Position numbers and translations under genes: made by a program. A stretch of 64,000 nt of DNA, taken from positions 64,113,810-64,177,809 of the forward strand of contig CM041083.1 of the NCBI GenBank assembly GCA_023079485.1, in the 5' to 3' direction. Each line of letters starts with the position of its first letter. Positions within the stretch are counted from its first letter, which is position 1. The notes under the pieces are model-generated. The model worked only from the letters and a program-made list of their open reading frames with translations, was not told the origin of the DNA and made no database searches. Source of the DNA: Archilochus colubris. Taxonomy: Eukaryota; Chordata; Aves; Apodiformes; Trochilidae. Below, piece after piece: positions 26,646-39,939 of this stretch.

Positions 26646-28458
26646 ATATCTGCAGTTTGAAGCCAACCAGTATGTTTGTTTTGCTGAGAGAAGACCACAT
26701 GTGAGAAGATGTTTACCTCCTCCTCAGCACTTTCTCGGTGCGCATTGCAGATGGTGCCGGCAGAACAGGGGCTGGCATGGGAGCTGTGGGTTGTGCCCTC
26801 CAACAGCCTCAGCTCACCGTGCACAGTTTGGGTAAATCACATAGGCCAGAGTTTTCAGTGTCGAGTTCTCAGTTTGAAGTGACAAATTCCACATTTGTGC
26901 GGAGCTTTTGAGTGGGCCTGAGAAACTGCAGAAGAGCTACTCTCAAAACCAGCCTCACAGTGCTATTTTCTGCTGTAGACAGAGTAGCTGCCCTAATTTG
27001 GTGCTGCTGTGGGTTGAGTGGCCCATTTAAAACATTCTGTGCCTGATGAGCCTTCGTTCATCTGTAGCCTAGGACAGAAGAAATACCCAGCTTCCCCCCT
27101 CCCTCCTTTTCAATATAAACTGAGAAATCCTTGAGGTTATGAAAGATTCAAATGTTTTGCATAAATTGGCCATTAGAGTGGAACTACAGTTTGGTGTATC
27201 TTATGCAGATTGGTAAGAACAGATTAAAACAATGGTCATCTCTCCCTGGTAACTGGGTGTTAATGCTGAGTTTTTAATGACACCACTCTTAATTACACCG
27301 CTTTTAATACCCAGGCAAACCAGCAAACTTCTGCTGGTCTGTAATTTCACACAAATTTGTTCTTTCAGGCTGTAAGGAGCTTCACTGCTTAAAAATATTA
27401 TGTAGGTGTAATTTATATTTAGGTATATCAAAGATAAGTGACATTTCCTAAGTTCTGCATCTTTTCTGTGTTTCTGTAGCCCTTGACACTCTTGTACCTG
27501 AGCAATGTTTTGCAGTTTCAAGACAGCAGTGCTTCTCTTTCCTTTAAGCAACCAGGCTGAGGGGATTTCATTGTCTTCCCTTTGTCATCTACCCCATCTA
27601 GCAAATATCTTACAGAGGTGTTCTGGTTCTTTCATGTTTCTTTTTTATCAGTTAAGTAACAGTTAAAAACCAGCAACGCTAAAAGGGCTATTTGCTAACA
27701 AGGAAAAGTTGGAAACACTGTTCAATAGGATGAAAAATGCAGGTGCCTACAGGGTTATGGAGACAAATGTACTGTAGTAATTGTATGAGTCAGATTAATT
27801 CTTTTCCAATGTTGTAAACCAGTCTGCTTTACTCTTTTTCCTTTAGCAGATTGGCAGAGGACGTATATCTATTGGTTGTCTTTCTTCCCTTAAATCTAAT
27901 CATTTTTTATAAGGCTTTTCTGTATTATGGTATTGCAGATGCTGATGTTCTTATGATCACTTTGTGACGTACTAAAGCGATAGCATTTCTGGACAAGTAC
28001 TGCAGAGATGAGGAACAAATTTTGTGCCCTTCAGCTTCTGTTTTCTGAGAGAACTGTCTGGAGTGTGTGGGCCTTGATAACTTGAATTGGACAATAAATT
28101 GAACTGATATCTTAATCGCTGTGCATTTTAGCTTTTCTGCCATGTCACTGAGACTTTTGTAATGTTGGAAGGGGAAGCATGCATTTTGTTTAGAGGCTGC
28201 TTAAAAGGCAAACTGCTTGGTGACTAAGGAAAAAAATAGAAAAAATGGCAATGAAGCCTAAGGATGGGTAGCAAATGTGAGGGATGCCTGCAGAATTGAT
28301 CAGTCTTTCCCCGCAAGCAGCTGCTTCTGGGCAGACAGGTGAACAACCACTGGGCTGGAGACCAAGTAGAGCTTTGGGACCACTCCTGGAGATCAGGCAT
28401 GAGGGGGAACTGAAAATAATAACGTGCATATCTGCAACAAACACTGGAGTTTGTAACT

Positions 28459-28506
28459 GGTGTATAAAGTACACCAAAGTACAATAAAATTTGGTGTACA
28501 AAGTAC
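28459..28506. repeat. Short direct and inverted repeat around TGTAC
   Basis: GGTGTATAAAGTAC (28459) and GGTGTACAAAGTAC (28493) differ at one base. The first is also part of an inverted repeat GGTGTA...TACACC. Confidence 0.7.
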
Positions 28507-29104
28507 AAAACTCCTTGCTAATTTGGAAAACACAACCCTGTTCCTCTTCCTGCTGAAGACAGTGGGAACTACTGAATAGGTAGGTGCTTTGGTACAGACA
28601 GAGAAGCCAGAGCTTGGACAAGTGGCTTTTGAAATATTGGCTCTGATTCACTGTTGTGCATATTGCAGAACTAGTAATAGCTTGGGGAAATGCAGCTGTG
28701 GAATTTTGGATTCTTCAGTTTTCTGGAAATTGCGAGGGAGTCATTTTGGTTAGAAGTTGGACATCTCTTGGGTCCAAACGTCCAGACCAGCAGTTGGGAA
28801 TACTTTGCTGTACCCTCTGTTCAATACCCTTGCTGAACAATAGCATCATACCATGACAGCATTTCTTTGCAAGTCAGGGGAAGAGAATTAGAAATAAGCT
28901 TTGGGCCAGCAACAGTGGTCCCTGCATGCTCTTAAAGAAGAGCCAAAGCACCATTGAACCTCAGACTACCTTTTTTTCCCCCCAGCTGGCTCTGGCTTTT
29001 TACCTTATGTTTTTCTGGTGTTATCTTTGGACTTCTCATGAGAGGCATGAGAAGTCATGATCTGATGGCTATTAAGCAATATATTTTTCCTGTGGATTTC
29101 TGTT

Positions 29105-29117
29105 AAAAAAAAAAAAA
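29105..29117. repeat. A13 homopolymer
   Basis: Uninterrupted A run. No retrotransposed gene body is recognised upstream of it. Confidence 0.9.
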
Positions 29118-32100
29118 TAGTCCAGGGATTTACAGACTTAGGGTCATTGTAGCATTTTATCAATGGCTTGCGTACTTCGACAGTGTAACAGAAGTTAATA
29201 CTAAAATAAAATAAAATTAATAAAGAGCCAATAAAATGGGAAAACTAGCAAGAAGGAGGGCAAGAAACATAATCCATCAAATGTGAGGAAGAAAAACAAA
29301 GAAGACTTGAAATAACAAGCAATTAGCTTATACATTTTCCAAATTAAGCTCTGTTTTTATGACTGCTCTTGCTGCAGTCCTCCCTGTTGTCTTGTATCCA
29401 CATCAATGGTCTCTGGAGACAGCAAACCATCTCCTTAAAATAGGCATCTGTCCTCTGTGTCTTGCAGAATGCCATCATCCTTTCTCATGCAAAGCAGCCT
29501 TGACTCAGTCCCTGTGGTAAACTGCCTTCAGGCCTTTCAAAACCACATTCATTTGTCAAGTGCTTCCAGAAGTTATCCAAACAGCAGGTTTTTGGTTTTC
29601 CTTACCTTCCTAAAGTACCATGAGTTCAAATATTCTTGCTCACATTAAGCACATCTTATTTCTTTTCTCTTCTTCCATTTTGTCTATGTAGTTTTGACAT
29701 TGCTGGGTAAGTTTCACAGCCAAGTAATCTTATTTAGATTTTTATTGTTTTTTCTCATGCAAACGGCAGTGATTCTGAAGAGTAGAACTCTGAGCATAAA
29801 ATATTTTCATCTGCAACATCTGCATTCATATACTGAAGGAGTTTTAGCATTGTTTGAAAGCTAGATATTTTTGAGGAAAATTTGAAGTGTAAAAAGATTG
29901 GCTACTTTAGGGCAAGACTAGACAAACACGATGAAATGAAGTTATTCTGAGCTTAAATTGGTATAACTGAAATGAGACCTACAAGAAAAATCTGAATGTG
30001 AATTCTTCCTGTGGCCTGGGAGTCTGTTACTCATGGTGCTTTGGTTTTGCTTTTATTTCTGCCTTCTCACTTGCCTGTATAATTTTTGTTTATCACTCTG
30101 TGGCCCTTATGGCACTAACATCCCAAATTAATATAGCACAATGTAAATATCATGCACAACTCTGTTATCTAATGAACAAGTGTACATGTTAAATATTAGA
30201 GCGTGATTAAGCAACTCTGAACACATCCTGTGTCATAGATTCTGCATGACTCATATATCTTGTCAGTTAATAACCAATCAGCTATAATTGAGTAAAACAG
30301 GGGGGGGAAAAAAAGATGACACTGAAAAGGAGAGGACTTGGCTTTTTTTAAAAAACAGTACAGGGATTCTTTTCTGTTAATAAAAGAAAATAGATTTTTG
30401 GGTTGCCTCCGTTTAAAGATCTGGGAATGCTCTGCATTCTTTGCAGGCAGATTGGGAGTACACAGAGGGATTAGGCAACTCTCTGTAGGAATGCAGGCGT
30501 GCTGGGCAGAGATACAGCTTTTCAAAGAGGCAAAGCCACTAAAGAGCTCAGGGTACAAAGTAAAGAAAGCCTTACCAGTCAAAAAAAAAAATGCAGAATA
30601 TGGGAATTTCTCTAATCGAGGTAGGCTGTATTTATCTATCAGAAATTAGTCAAAACAGAGAGTCACACTTCTAACTCGCGAGGGAAAAGCCATAGGGATG
30701 TTAATATCACATTTTATTAAATTGTTCTGAAAGAGAAGTTTCCTAAGGAGACTTGGGGTTTCGAGTTACAAAAGCAGTACAGATGATGGGGTACATTTTT
30801 AGTTCTTGCTCAGAGGTGGAAAAACTTGGAGGCTAGATAGGAGAGAAAACTGTATCGATTAATTTATAGTCTTGCATGTATAAGCACATTTACTTTTTTT
30901 TCCTTCCAAACTAGGCTGAGTTTCAAAGATGGAGAAAATCAGAAGTTGCTAGTACCTGTTACTGTTGGGTTCTTTTTTTCCTAAACACCAGCATATTCTT
31001 AAACAGTTATGAATAACTGCTAAAGCAGCAGTATTCCTTTCAGAAATTGCTGCCTGGTAAAACACAGGCTCATAAAGATTGTTTTAGAGAGCTGTAAAGC
31101 TCCCCTTGGGAGAATACAAAGCTGGAGAACTGGGGAGGGAAGGGCACTGCAGACACAGCTAAGGCTGGAATGATGCCACATCTCTCTTTCTGGGGACTTT
31201 CTGCTCTTTTTGGTGTACCTGCCACTGCTTATTAGAGGCCCTCATTTCCCTCCTTGTGAAGGTCTTCTTTGTTCATGCTGCAAAACCCTGAAGCACAAGC
31301 CTTACCAAAAGCTTACCAGTACAGATTTGTAGGGAGTGTGGAGAGGTTACTGTCAACAGGAAGCTGATATTATTTCCTTTTATTTATGATCTGCTCAGAA
31401 TTTGATCTCAGATCTCTATTCCCGTCAACCTACTCACAGCATGAATTCTGATTGCTTTAAGGAGGAGTGCTGTAGCTTTAGCAGGTGAGCTACATGGCTT
31501 CTGTTTTACAAGAGACACCACACTTGGTAGGTGCACTGTCTTTTTATATAAATGTTTTTTGTTCTGCACTTTAAGAAGCAGAGGCCTACCACATTACTTT
31601 GTCATCACCCCAGATAGTGCACCCTGTCAGATACCATTTTAGTTGAACTGACAATTTTGCAAGGGTCATTTCAGTTTTGCAGAGGGAAAAAAAAATGTAC
31701 CAACAGGTAGGAGAAGTGGTAGGTTGACGTACAATGTCTAACTCAACTTTGTCAGGACTCTGGCAACTGGTCCAAGTCAAGGTGTGTAAACAGAGCAGCA
31801 TAATTTTATCGGGCAAAAAGTATAACAGTTCCCACTCTGGTGAGTGTAAATGCAGCACATCTCTACTGTGTGAGGTGTACTGCAGCCTTCTGCACTCCAG
31901 TGAGCAGCAAAATGTGGATTAAACAGAAGTGAGACTTTGGAGAATGAAATAACATTGCAGCTACAACACATTACATTCAATATGCTACGATGAATTATAT
32001 CACATTGTCCCCACTTTCAATAAATATATCAACAGAAGGCTGCTAGACTCTTTCTGACAGTGTTTTGTTCAAACATAATGTGGCAGTTGAGAGAGAATTT

Positions 32101-32552
32101 CAGGTCTTCTGGTCTACATTGACTCTGCAGTTATATCTGAGATGCCCTGGTATCAGTTTGATGTAACAATGGAAATGTCACCAAATCATGTGTTCTGTTA
32201 CAGCACTATATCTCAGAATACTTTATGGAAGTGACACAAAAATAACTTTGTCAGATAACGAAATTTCCTCAGTACCTCACAAACCATGCCTGGTATACGC
32301 ATTTTATCTGCGTGTGGAATAGCAAAGTATCCCCCCAGGATTACAACATCCTACTCCTGGTACCATCATAAGACCAGGCAGGACTAATTTCCAAACTTGT
32401 CCCGCAGTTCGGAAACAGATTATTTTTTGAAGCTGGAGACCCAGAAATCTGCAGTTTCAGATGAACCACTAGAACCTTGTATAAAGAAGAAGAAAAGTGG
32501 AGTACAAAACAAAGCAATAAAGAAGAAAAAAGCATAGAAAGATGGCAAAAGC

Positions 32553-32628
32553 AGGAGGGATGAGGTAGAGTGAAAGCAGTCAAGTGGGACAGGAGGGATG
32601 AGGTAGAGTGAAAGCAGTCAAGTGGGAC
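32553..32628. repeat. 38-bp perfect tandem duplication
   Basis: Two identical 38-bp units lie back to back at 32553-32590 and 32591-32628. Each begins AGGAGGGATGAGG and ends CAAGTGGGAC. The lack of any mismatch suggests a recent event or copy-number polymorphism. Confidence 0.97.
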
Positions 32629-32928
32629 AAAGAGGGACAGAGACAGCAATATCTCAGTTTTCATCCACCAGGAATTAATCAAAGACTTTTAAATGTTTAG
32701 ACAAGTTCTTTTCATGCTTGTCAGAGGTTCATCTTCTCTAAATTGCTATTAGCTCGTTAGCTGGTTAAGTCAGCCAAGTCAGTGTGCCAAGCTCCTATCC
32801 CTAGAGGCATCATCGCTTCAATTAGTCAACAAACCACTTGGTGTCTCTGAAAAAAAAATGATCAGGCTGTCATTGTCCTGAAATGGGTACTCAGAAACTG
32901 GAAGACCTCAGATCTTCAAATACCTTTA

Positions 32929-32975
32929 TCCTATGTATTTCTCAATTTTCCTACTTGTGAAATGGAGGCAGTTTG
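32929..32975 (+). mobile_element. Possible MIR-like SINE remnant
   Basis: TCTCAATTTTCCTACTTGTG and AAATGGAGG resemble the MIR 3' segment CTCAGTTTCCTCATCTGTAA, AATGGGG. The match is short and uncertain. Confidence 0.3.
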
Positions 32976-35663
32976 TCTTTTGCCCATGTGGTATGATTTA
33001 TATTATAATTCATTCATTACTGTCTGTGAAATCTGTTGCAATGCTTGGATGAAGGAGACTGTACTTATTCAAGCTAGTAGTGTTGCTTCTTTGAAGACTT
33101 CTCTGATCTATGGAAGTCTGTAGATTCAGTGGCCTAAGCCAAATTCTCAACAAATGCCGACCTTTTCTCTGCTCCTTGGAGCAAGGAAACTCTACCATTG
33201 CTCAGGAGACATAAAGAGTTCAGCAATCCACTAATCCCCATATTTCTCCAAGTCCAGGATTAATTAAAAATATGCTCAGCAAAACTCATAGATTTCTGTG
33301 GCAGGGACTCTGTGGACCTAAAACAAAAGAAATCAAAAGAAGACTAAACATTCACAAGGTCGTGTTCTCAAATGCCTTTTAGAATCAGATCCACTGAGGA
33401 AGAGAAACTTCCACCATAAAATCACCAGCCCAGAACTGTCAGAAGAGTAATGCTTGAGAGGGAGAAATGTGTCCTCTTAACTTGACCCCTCTACAACATA
33501 ATCTTAGAAAAATCTAAAACTACACAGTAAGAACAGAAAAAACTTACTCTATTCTAGTGCAATTGCAATGGCATTTCTAAACTGATCAGCCCTAGGGGTA
33601 AGCCTGAATTCTGTTTCCCCCAAGGGAGCTATTGAGCTCCTTTTTCAAATTATGACATATGGAGGCATTTCTTGAAATCCTAAAAAAACAGTGGTTTTCT
33701 TTCATAGATCTGCTTTAGCTGCATGGGTGTCAAAGGCATTTTGAAAGGCTATTCACTCATGAATACAGAATGACTGTCCCCTGGTGTCTTTCTGTCCAAA
33801 GCCAATAGACAGCTGTCTCCCTGATGAGACAAATCTAGCTGGATCTTTTAGCCATGAACATCTATTAGAGCTTCAGAAATATAAAAGCTGGGACTACAAG
33901 ATACTTTAGAAGGACATTTAGCCATTCTTCTCTACAGGAGGATTTAACCTCTAGTGATTTAAACTCCATGAATTCTGAGGCAGTGTAGTCTGAAACAGCC
34001 CTGTCACCAATACCAGCATGCCTTATTGTCCATCCTAAACATTCCTTGTGCCAGTGTAAAGCCATTATTTCCTGCCATATCCAAAGTGGATGCCGGCAAA
34101 TGAGTTATTCACTGTACTATATACAGCAGCAGTCTATAGTTTTGTCTTGTCCTGCCTCCTCTGTGCTGAATGGCCTCATAGCAGTCTTTCTTCTCAGGTA
34201 ATTTTTCTAAGGTTCAGAAGATACTTTTGCTCCCCCTGGCCCTTCTCCAATCTATCCATGTATTCTTACATTCACTAAATTTCAGCAGAACTTTTACCCC
34301 ACTGTGTATGGCACGACTTTTTCTTGCCTCTTGTGGTTTGTACGTTTGTTTATATGTCCCAGCATGTTGTTTGACTTTGTTGTTGTTGTTGCTTTGCAAT
34401 AGCATGACATTGAGTCATATTGAGACTCTGATTGACTATAAACCCTGGAGCCTTTTCTGCTAGAAAGCACTAAAGGTGATCTAAAGCACTAAGATGATGA
34501 TACAAACTTATCCCTGGCAATCTCATCCATTCAGCATGCTCTAGAAGACTAATAATTTAGCCCTCCTAGTTTCACATCTGGCAAGTAATACAAGAGATTT
34601 CACTGTCAATTCTGTTTTTCGGTGTAACAGCCCAACTGAACATACTATAATACAGTAAATCTAATGGCATCAGTTCTTAGTAATTTAACTTTTCATGAAG
34701 TGAATGACTGCAGAAAGAAAGCTAATGAAAATTAAAGAATTTCTGTTAATTATATTACTTTATGGTCTTTTCTATAAGCTGGTAGATTCAGAGTCCTCCC
34801 TGGTTTTTTTGTTTCATCTCCTTGTGAAAACAAACAGGGTTTGAAATAAAGCAGAGTGAGACAGTGCAGAGACAGTGAAAGAGAGGACATGAAAGTGGCA
34901 GACGTGACTGGAAAATAAGTTGTATAAAGTAGCTTATGGAGTCACCCTGGAGGCCTTGAGACATGATATCTTATTAATATTTTTTTACATCTTCATGAAT
35001 CCTGATAGATCTTATAAGAAGGGAATGGCTAGAGGAGAAAAAAAATACTCAGGAAAATTTCACCAAAACATAAGTGTTTGTGAAAATTTAATCACAAAGT
35101 CCCTTTCCATTCTTAAAAGGTTCTATGAAAAAAAATTAGGTTGCTGTTTGTTCTTGCAAAGTTTTTCAAGGGGTCAAGAAAAACTGTGGTCTGATCAATG
35201 CTTATTACCTGTGAATCTTTCTATTTTTCCATGTGTATGTTGATAGTGGTACCAAAGACAGTCAAAATGGGATGGAAGAGTAATATTGAAATTATTTCTC
35301 ACCATTTCTACATTTGTTCTTTTTTAACACCCTTTTTGCTGTTCTGTAAATAACAACAGCTTGCTCCATTTAATTATAGTTTTTAATCAGTTCCACCATT
35401 GAGCTCAAACATTAGCACAACACTGCCTTAGCAGAGTTTGTAGACAGTTGAAAGAAAACACTAAAATCTCCCAAGTCTGTGCAGGCTGATTTGGTGTTAC
35501 AATAGGAGACTGTTTCTGGTAATACATGACAGAGTTTACTGTACTTAGTTCTTACTGAGTTCTTAATCTTGCAGATATTCCAGAAGTTTGTGCAAATTAT
35601 GTCCAAATAAGGACTTAATTTTAAAACTGTTCCATGAGAGATTCTAAGTGTTTGCAAAATACT

Positions 35664-35694
35664 CTTTTTTTTTTCTTCTTTTATTTTTTTTTTT
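35664..35694. repeat. T-rich tract
   Basis: This is a run of nearly pure T with a few C and one A. Confidence 0.85.
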
Positions 35695-37557
35695 GAGTGT
35701 TTTAAGACACAACATGTCTGATTTTTTGCAATGTAGTTTAATTTGATATTTCTGAATTAAGCACAATAGTCTTCAGCTAAACTCAGCAATCATTGCATGT
35801 TTGACTGGGAGATAACAATGTAATTGGAAAGTAATTTTCTTAAAATGGTATCCAGGAGTTAATCCAGTTTCTGCCACTTTTGCATTGGCAGCAATGAGCC
35901 CAGATTTACTATGCATGACCCAAAATGTACAGAAAGCAGAGTGGGGGAACAGAGGGGTAAAAAGCCAGAAAATGTCATGGAAAATGTCACTGCGGAATTT
36001 GGAAGGATATGAGGAGTATGTACTGAGCACAAGAAAACTCTCATGCCCCACTGACATTCAACTACAGACGTTGGTTCTCTTATTTCTGTGGCATGAGCTG
36101 GGACTTGGTCACCAGCAAGGCAAAAAAGGTGGGTTTACTGTATTACCAATGAGTTAGAACAACTAGTCAGGATTAAAAATTTAGAAGACATCCAGTACAG
36201 CAGCATGTAACATTAATAGCATTTAAAATAATTTTGAGGCAGATCAATATGCATCCTGTTTGCTTAGAGCTCTGAGTATGACTGAAGAGAGAGGGAGCCT
36301 TGGGAACAGAGTAAGCTAAAACACAAAGTGTGTAACATCTTATTTTCATCAAGTGAACGCAAAATCTTTGAAATCCGAGTCCATTTGGCAAAAAGCTTGC
36401 CAGCCCCAAGCAGTAGTCTGTCTGACATAGAGGAAATCTGGCTGTGTTCTTAGAGATCATTTCACTGGCAGTGACCTCCCAAGCAATGGACGTCATAAGG
36501 ATTTGACTGTAACTGATGAAACAGACTTCTGATTGCGGGTGGGATTTAGATTTTTTTTTTTTCCAGACTGGCCAGCTGAAACCTACTTTTCCCTACAGAC
36601 AGAAATTCTTCGGCCTGCAATTCTTGTAGGAGATAAAGCCACCCCTAAAGCCAGTAACATACGAAGAGTATGACTTTTTTTGCAAACTAGCCAGAAGCTA
36701 CTGAAGCTGACTTTAATTAAAGAGCATTATAGGATATTAATAATATTCCTGGCCTTTCACTGTCTAGAGTCTAATGTTTTTCTTAAGTTTTTTTTAGAGT
36801 TTATCTACCTGAGTGTAAATACTGTTTTGAGGGTTGATCATAGTAAGAGAATACACAGGTACATTCTCTGCCTCTGGCATGAAAATCAGCAGTTCCCTGT
36901 AGCTCTTTAGAGAGTTTTTGCTTGCAAAAATTGTCCTGGGTGCAATGTTCATTCCTTATTAATGCCTGAACTTCATTAGAAGTCCTCCTTCATGTGTTAA
37001 CCCATTTCAGAGCTGTTTCTCTTCTTTCCTTTTTCCCTCCTACTGGTTTGCCATTCAGGCTGCTGGAAATCTGGGTGTTGTCTGGGAAATTCCTATGTGT
37101 CAAAACTTGGTTTTGTTGAATATTAGAATGAGAAACTGAAGTATTCTATATGTAACATTCCCCTCTCTAGTGTCCCTAAAGGAAAGTTCTCAGAGCATTT
37201 CAGTGCAGAAATAATAAAGCGTTATGTTTAAACAGTTTTTATAGAACAAAAATATTTCAACATTCCCAGATCCATGTTTTTGGGTTGCTTGAAGCAAGTC
37301 CAAGTATTTTGTTATGACATGTCCTTGCATTACTCTGCACCCACCCAATCACTGCTGTGGGCTTTGTGGGGATGATCCTAGTGTCCTGCAGGGTAAGGTT
37401 ACACCAATATGACACCTACCCCCAGCCAAACTGGGTGGAACTGGTGGGGCTTGGCAAGATTGTAAGTTTGCCTCTTTACCCTTGCAATACACACACTTAT
37501 GAGGATGAAACATGTTTGTCTTACAAGAAATGAAAGTACATACCCCTGTCTCACTGA

Positions 37558-37582
37558 GGGGATGTGGGGCGGGGGTGGGGGG
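37558..37582 (+). other. G-quadruplex-forming motif
   Basis: Four G-runs of 4, 4, 5 and 6 are separated by loops of 4, 1 and 1 nt. This fits a stable intramolecular quadruplex on the transcribed-RNA-like strand of CACNA1C. Confidence 0.8.
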
Positions 37583-39717
37583 ATAGACAGAAAGAATCCA
37601 AATTCCATTTTTCAGCTTCTTATATCTGAGTTTATTTCAACATCAGCAGCCACTACAGCAAGGGTCAGCAGAGCAGCTGGTGGGAGTCAACCAATTTCAG
37701 AGACTGAAGAACTGGTGAAAAATATCGGTTGTTTGCCTGTTTTTGTGCAGCCTAAATCAAGAAAAACCTAAAGAACTTGTTTCTTTTGTCCTTGCCCAGA
37801 AGAAATCTTACTACTCTGCAGAGCTGCATCCTTAGGAGCTTTATCTGTTTAAAATTAAGTCCATTTCTATTCTCTGGGTATTGCACAGGTCACAGTCATG
37901 TTTTTAATTACCAATTAGACTTCCATTAAGGAAATAAAATGAGTTTTATGTGCTGGTTGTCAGAGGTTCTTATTTCATGTGCCCTGTCCTACCAAGCAGG
38001 AAGCAAACAAACTTACTCAGGGGTAGTACACAAAATCTGAAAACCTTTGCCCCACAAAAAGGAAGATAGAGGCTGAGATGGAGAAGATGCAAGGACATTT
38101 CATTTTTCATCCCCTTCAGTTGTGTTTTTCCTATCTGCCATGAGCAGTGTGAACAGAATGTTAAATATGCCCTTAAGTTACTCATCGAAAGAAAAGGTCA
38201 CACACACGTACACACTCCACCTCTGTCTCTCTATTTCTCTCGTGCATGTATCACGTGTTGTATGAATGTGTACAGAGAGACTCCAACGCTAGAACATTGA
38301 ACTCTGAGACCGATTTATTTGCTTAGAAATTTAAAAAGAGAGAGGTTATAAATAGTCATAAATTCAATTTATTCATAAAGCATTTCCTGTCAGGCGTCAC
38401 TGTACTGCACAAACAATTACAAAAGAATTGTAGTAGATTAAAAACATAAATTAGAGCATCATAAAATGCACAAGAGTGATTGGATTAAAATGAATTTGAC
38501 AGAAATGTTTTTAAAGTGGGATTTGATGAGCTCTTCTGGGTGGTCAGTCAGAGAAAAGTCTGTGCTCAGTTGCCTATTAAAACGACAATTCAGGACCAGA
38601 TGTCTGCAAGGGGTCTCTTGTGGCTCGGAAGTTCTTAGCTCAGTAGTTGATTCACTAAGGGCCTAAATTGTGCTAGCCTTGGCTGTTGTTTCTTGTGGAG
38701 ACCATTTTTGCTGACATCCAATCCTATTCCTGCTGCCCAAATGGTTTCTTTGGCTGGTCTACTTTTTCTCCTTCTAGTCCTGTTCTCTTCTAAAAACATA
38801 CCTTATGTCAAGAGTTTGCCCAAGAGAGTCAATGCCAGTCATTCTGTCAGCTCAATACATGGTCATGCCCCCTTCAAACTGGGTTTCCCTCCTGCAAGAC
38901 AAATTAGGGAAGTTTCTAATTCTTTAGTGGCTCCTGAGAAGTTATAAAGAGGATGAAGAAAAAAGGAAAAATCCAGCTGTAGACAATTCTTGACTAACCT
39001 AATAAGATGATAATATTTTCCATGCTAAATTATTTAAAAAATTCTCCCTGATTTAGACTATAGTTCAGTCTAACCTGGCATATACTAGAATTATTCAAAA
39101 TCTTGTAGGATCACACCATTTTTAAAAAAGGAAAATAAAAATGTTTTCTTAGAGAAAAGGTGCTTCATTAAATTAAGGGTATGGAACGTAGCTCCTCCAT
39201 ATCCCTTATCCGTGAAGGGATCGTAAAAATTCCTGGCAAACAAAAAGTCCCATTATGGGCATATTTCCAAGAGCTGTGTTGGAAATTCAGTCCTTCATTT
39301 TCGGGACAAGTTTTCAGTGGTCTCTTAGAAGAGATGACTGAGTACGAACATGAATGTACTTCAGCATAGCTGTTTATATGACAGCAGTCTCAGCTTACAA
39401 AGCAGTTAGGATGCTTTTGATTCCAAGCAGTTAAATAAACATCAGCTCCTGAAATCCTGTAATTGACTTGAAATTAAGAAATCTTATGGGGACAGTCTCA
39501 TTTTTTTCAGCATTCGGATGTTTGGAATTCATCTTTGTTAAGCTTTTTTCTACCACAGAGAAGTTTAGGGACTCATTGAAAAATTAAGTATTGAAAGCAC
39601 TACTTGTGTAATGATGATCAGATCAAAATGATATAATGAGGAGAACTCCAGACCTGTGACTGTAGGAACCAGCCTATAGATGGTGCAAAACAATAAAATC
39701 ATTAGAATAGTTATTGC

Positions 39718-39747
39718 TGAGGTCATGTAGCCTGAGGTCATGTAGCT
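39718..39747. repeat. 15-bp tandem duplication
   Basis: TGAGGTCATGTAGCC is followed directly by TGAGGTCATGTAGCT, about 200 bp before the CR1 insertion. Confidence 0.88.
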
Positions 39748-39939
39748 TGTTTCCAAAACCAAACATAGTTGTGCATCCTGCCTAGATGATGCACTGTAAA
39801 GATGACATTCTAGAAAATGCCCCAATGAGTCAATATTTAATCAGATAGTTTTTAAGAATTCCTCCTACGGTGGGATAGGTATTTACTGTTCTGCCTGGTA
39901 ATAAAATGCTTGATATTGAACATTAGCATGCTTTTGAGC

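Larger units (their letters stand above)
23288..39939. other. Intronic sequence without recognisable genes (block 3)
   Basis: This is non-coding intron sequence. Landmarks are the TAATTA motif cluster (26381-26637), a TGTAC-rich repeat (28459-28506), an A13 run (29105-29117), a 38-bp tandem duplication (32553-32628), a T-rich tract (35664-35694) and a G-quadruplex motif (37558-37582). Open frames are short and unrecognised. Confidence 0.6.

Noticed and set aside
28190..28651. 153-codon minus-strand open frame
   Set aside because: Low-complexity composition rich in Ser, Cys and Phe, no family resemblance, and other chance frames overlap it.
29105..29117. A13 run as the tail of a processed pseudogene
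   Set aside because: No gene-like open sequence or polyadenylation signal context upstream was recognised.
39910..39939. ATG at 39910 as a true start for the CR1 protein
   Set aside because: The first residues do not look like CR1 and lie in flanking DNA. The element is 5'-truncated, so this ATG is fortuitous.
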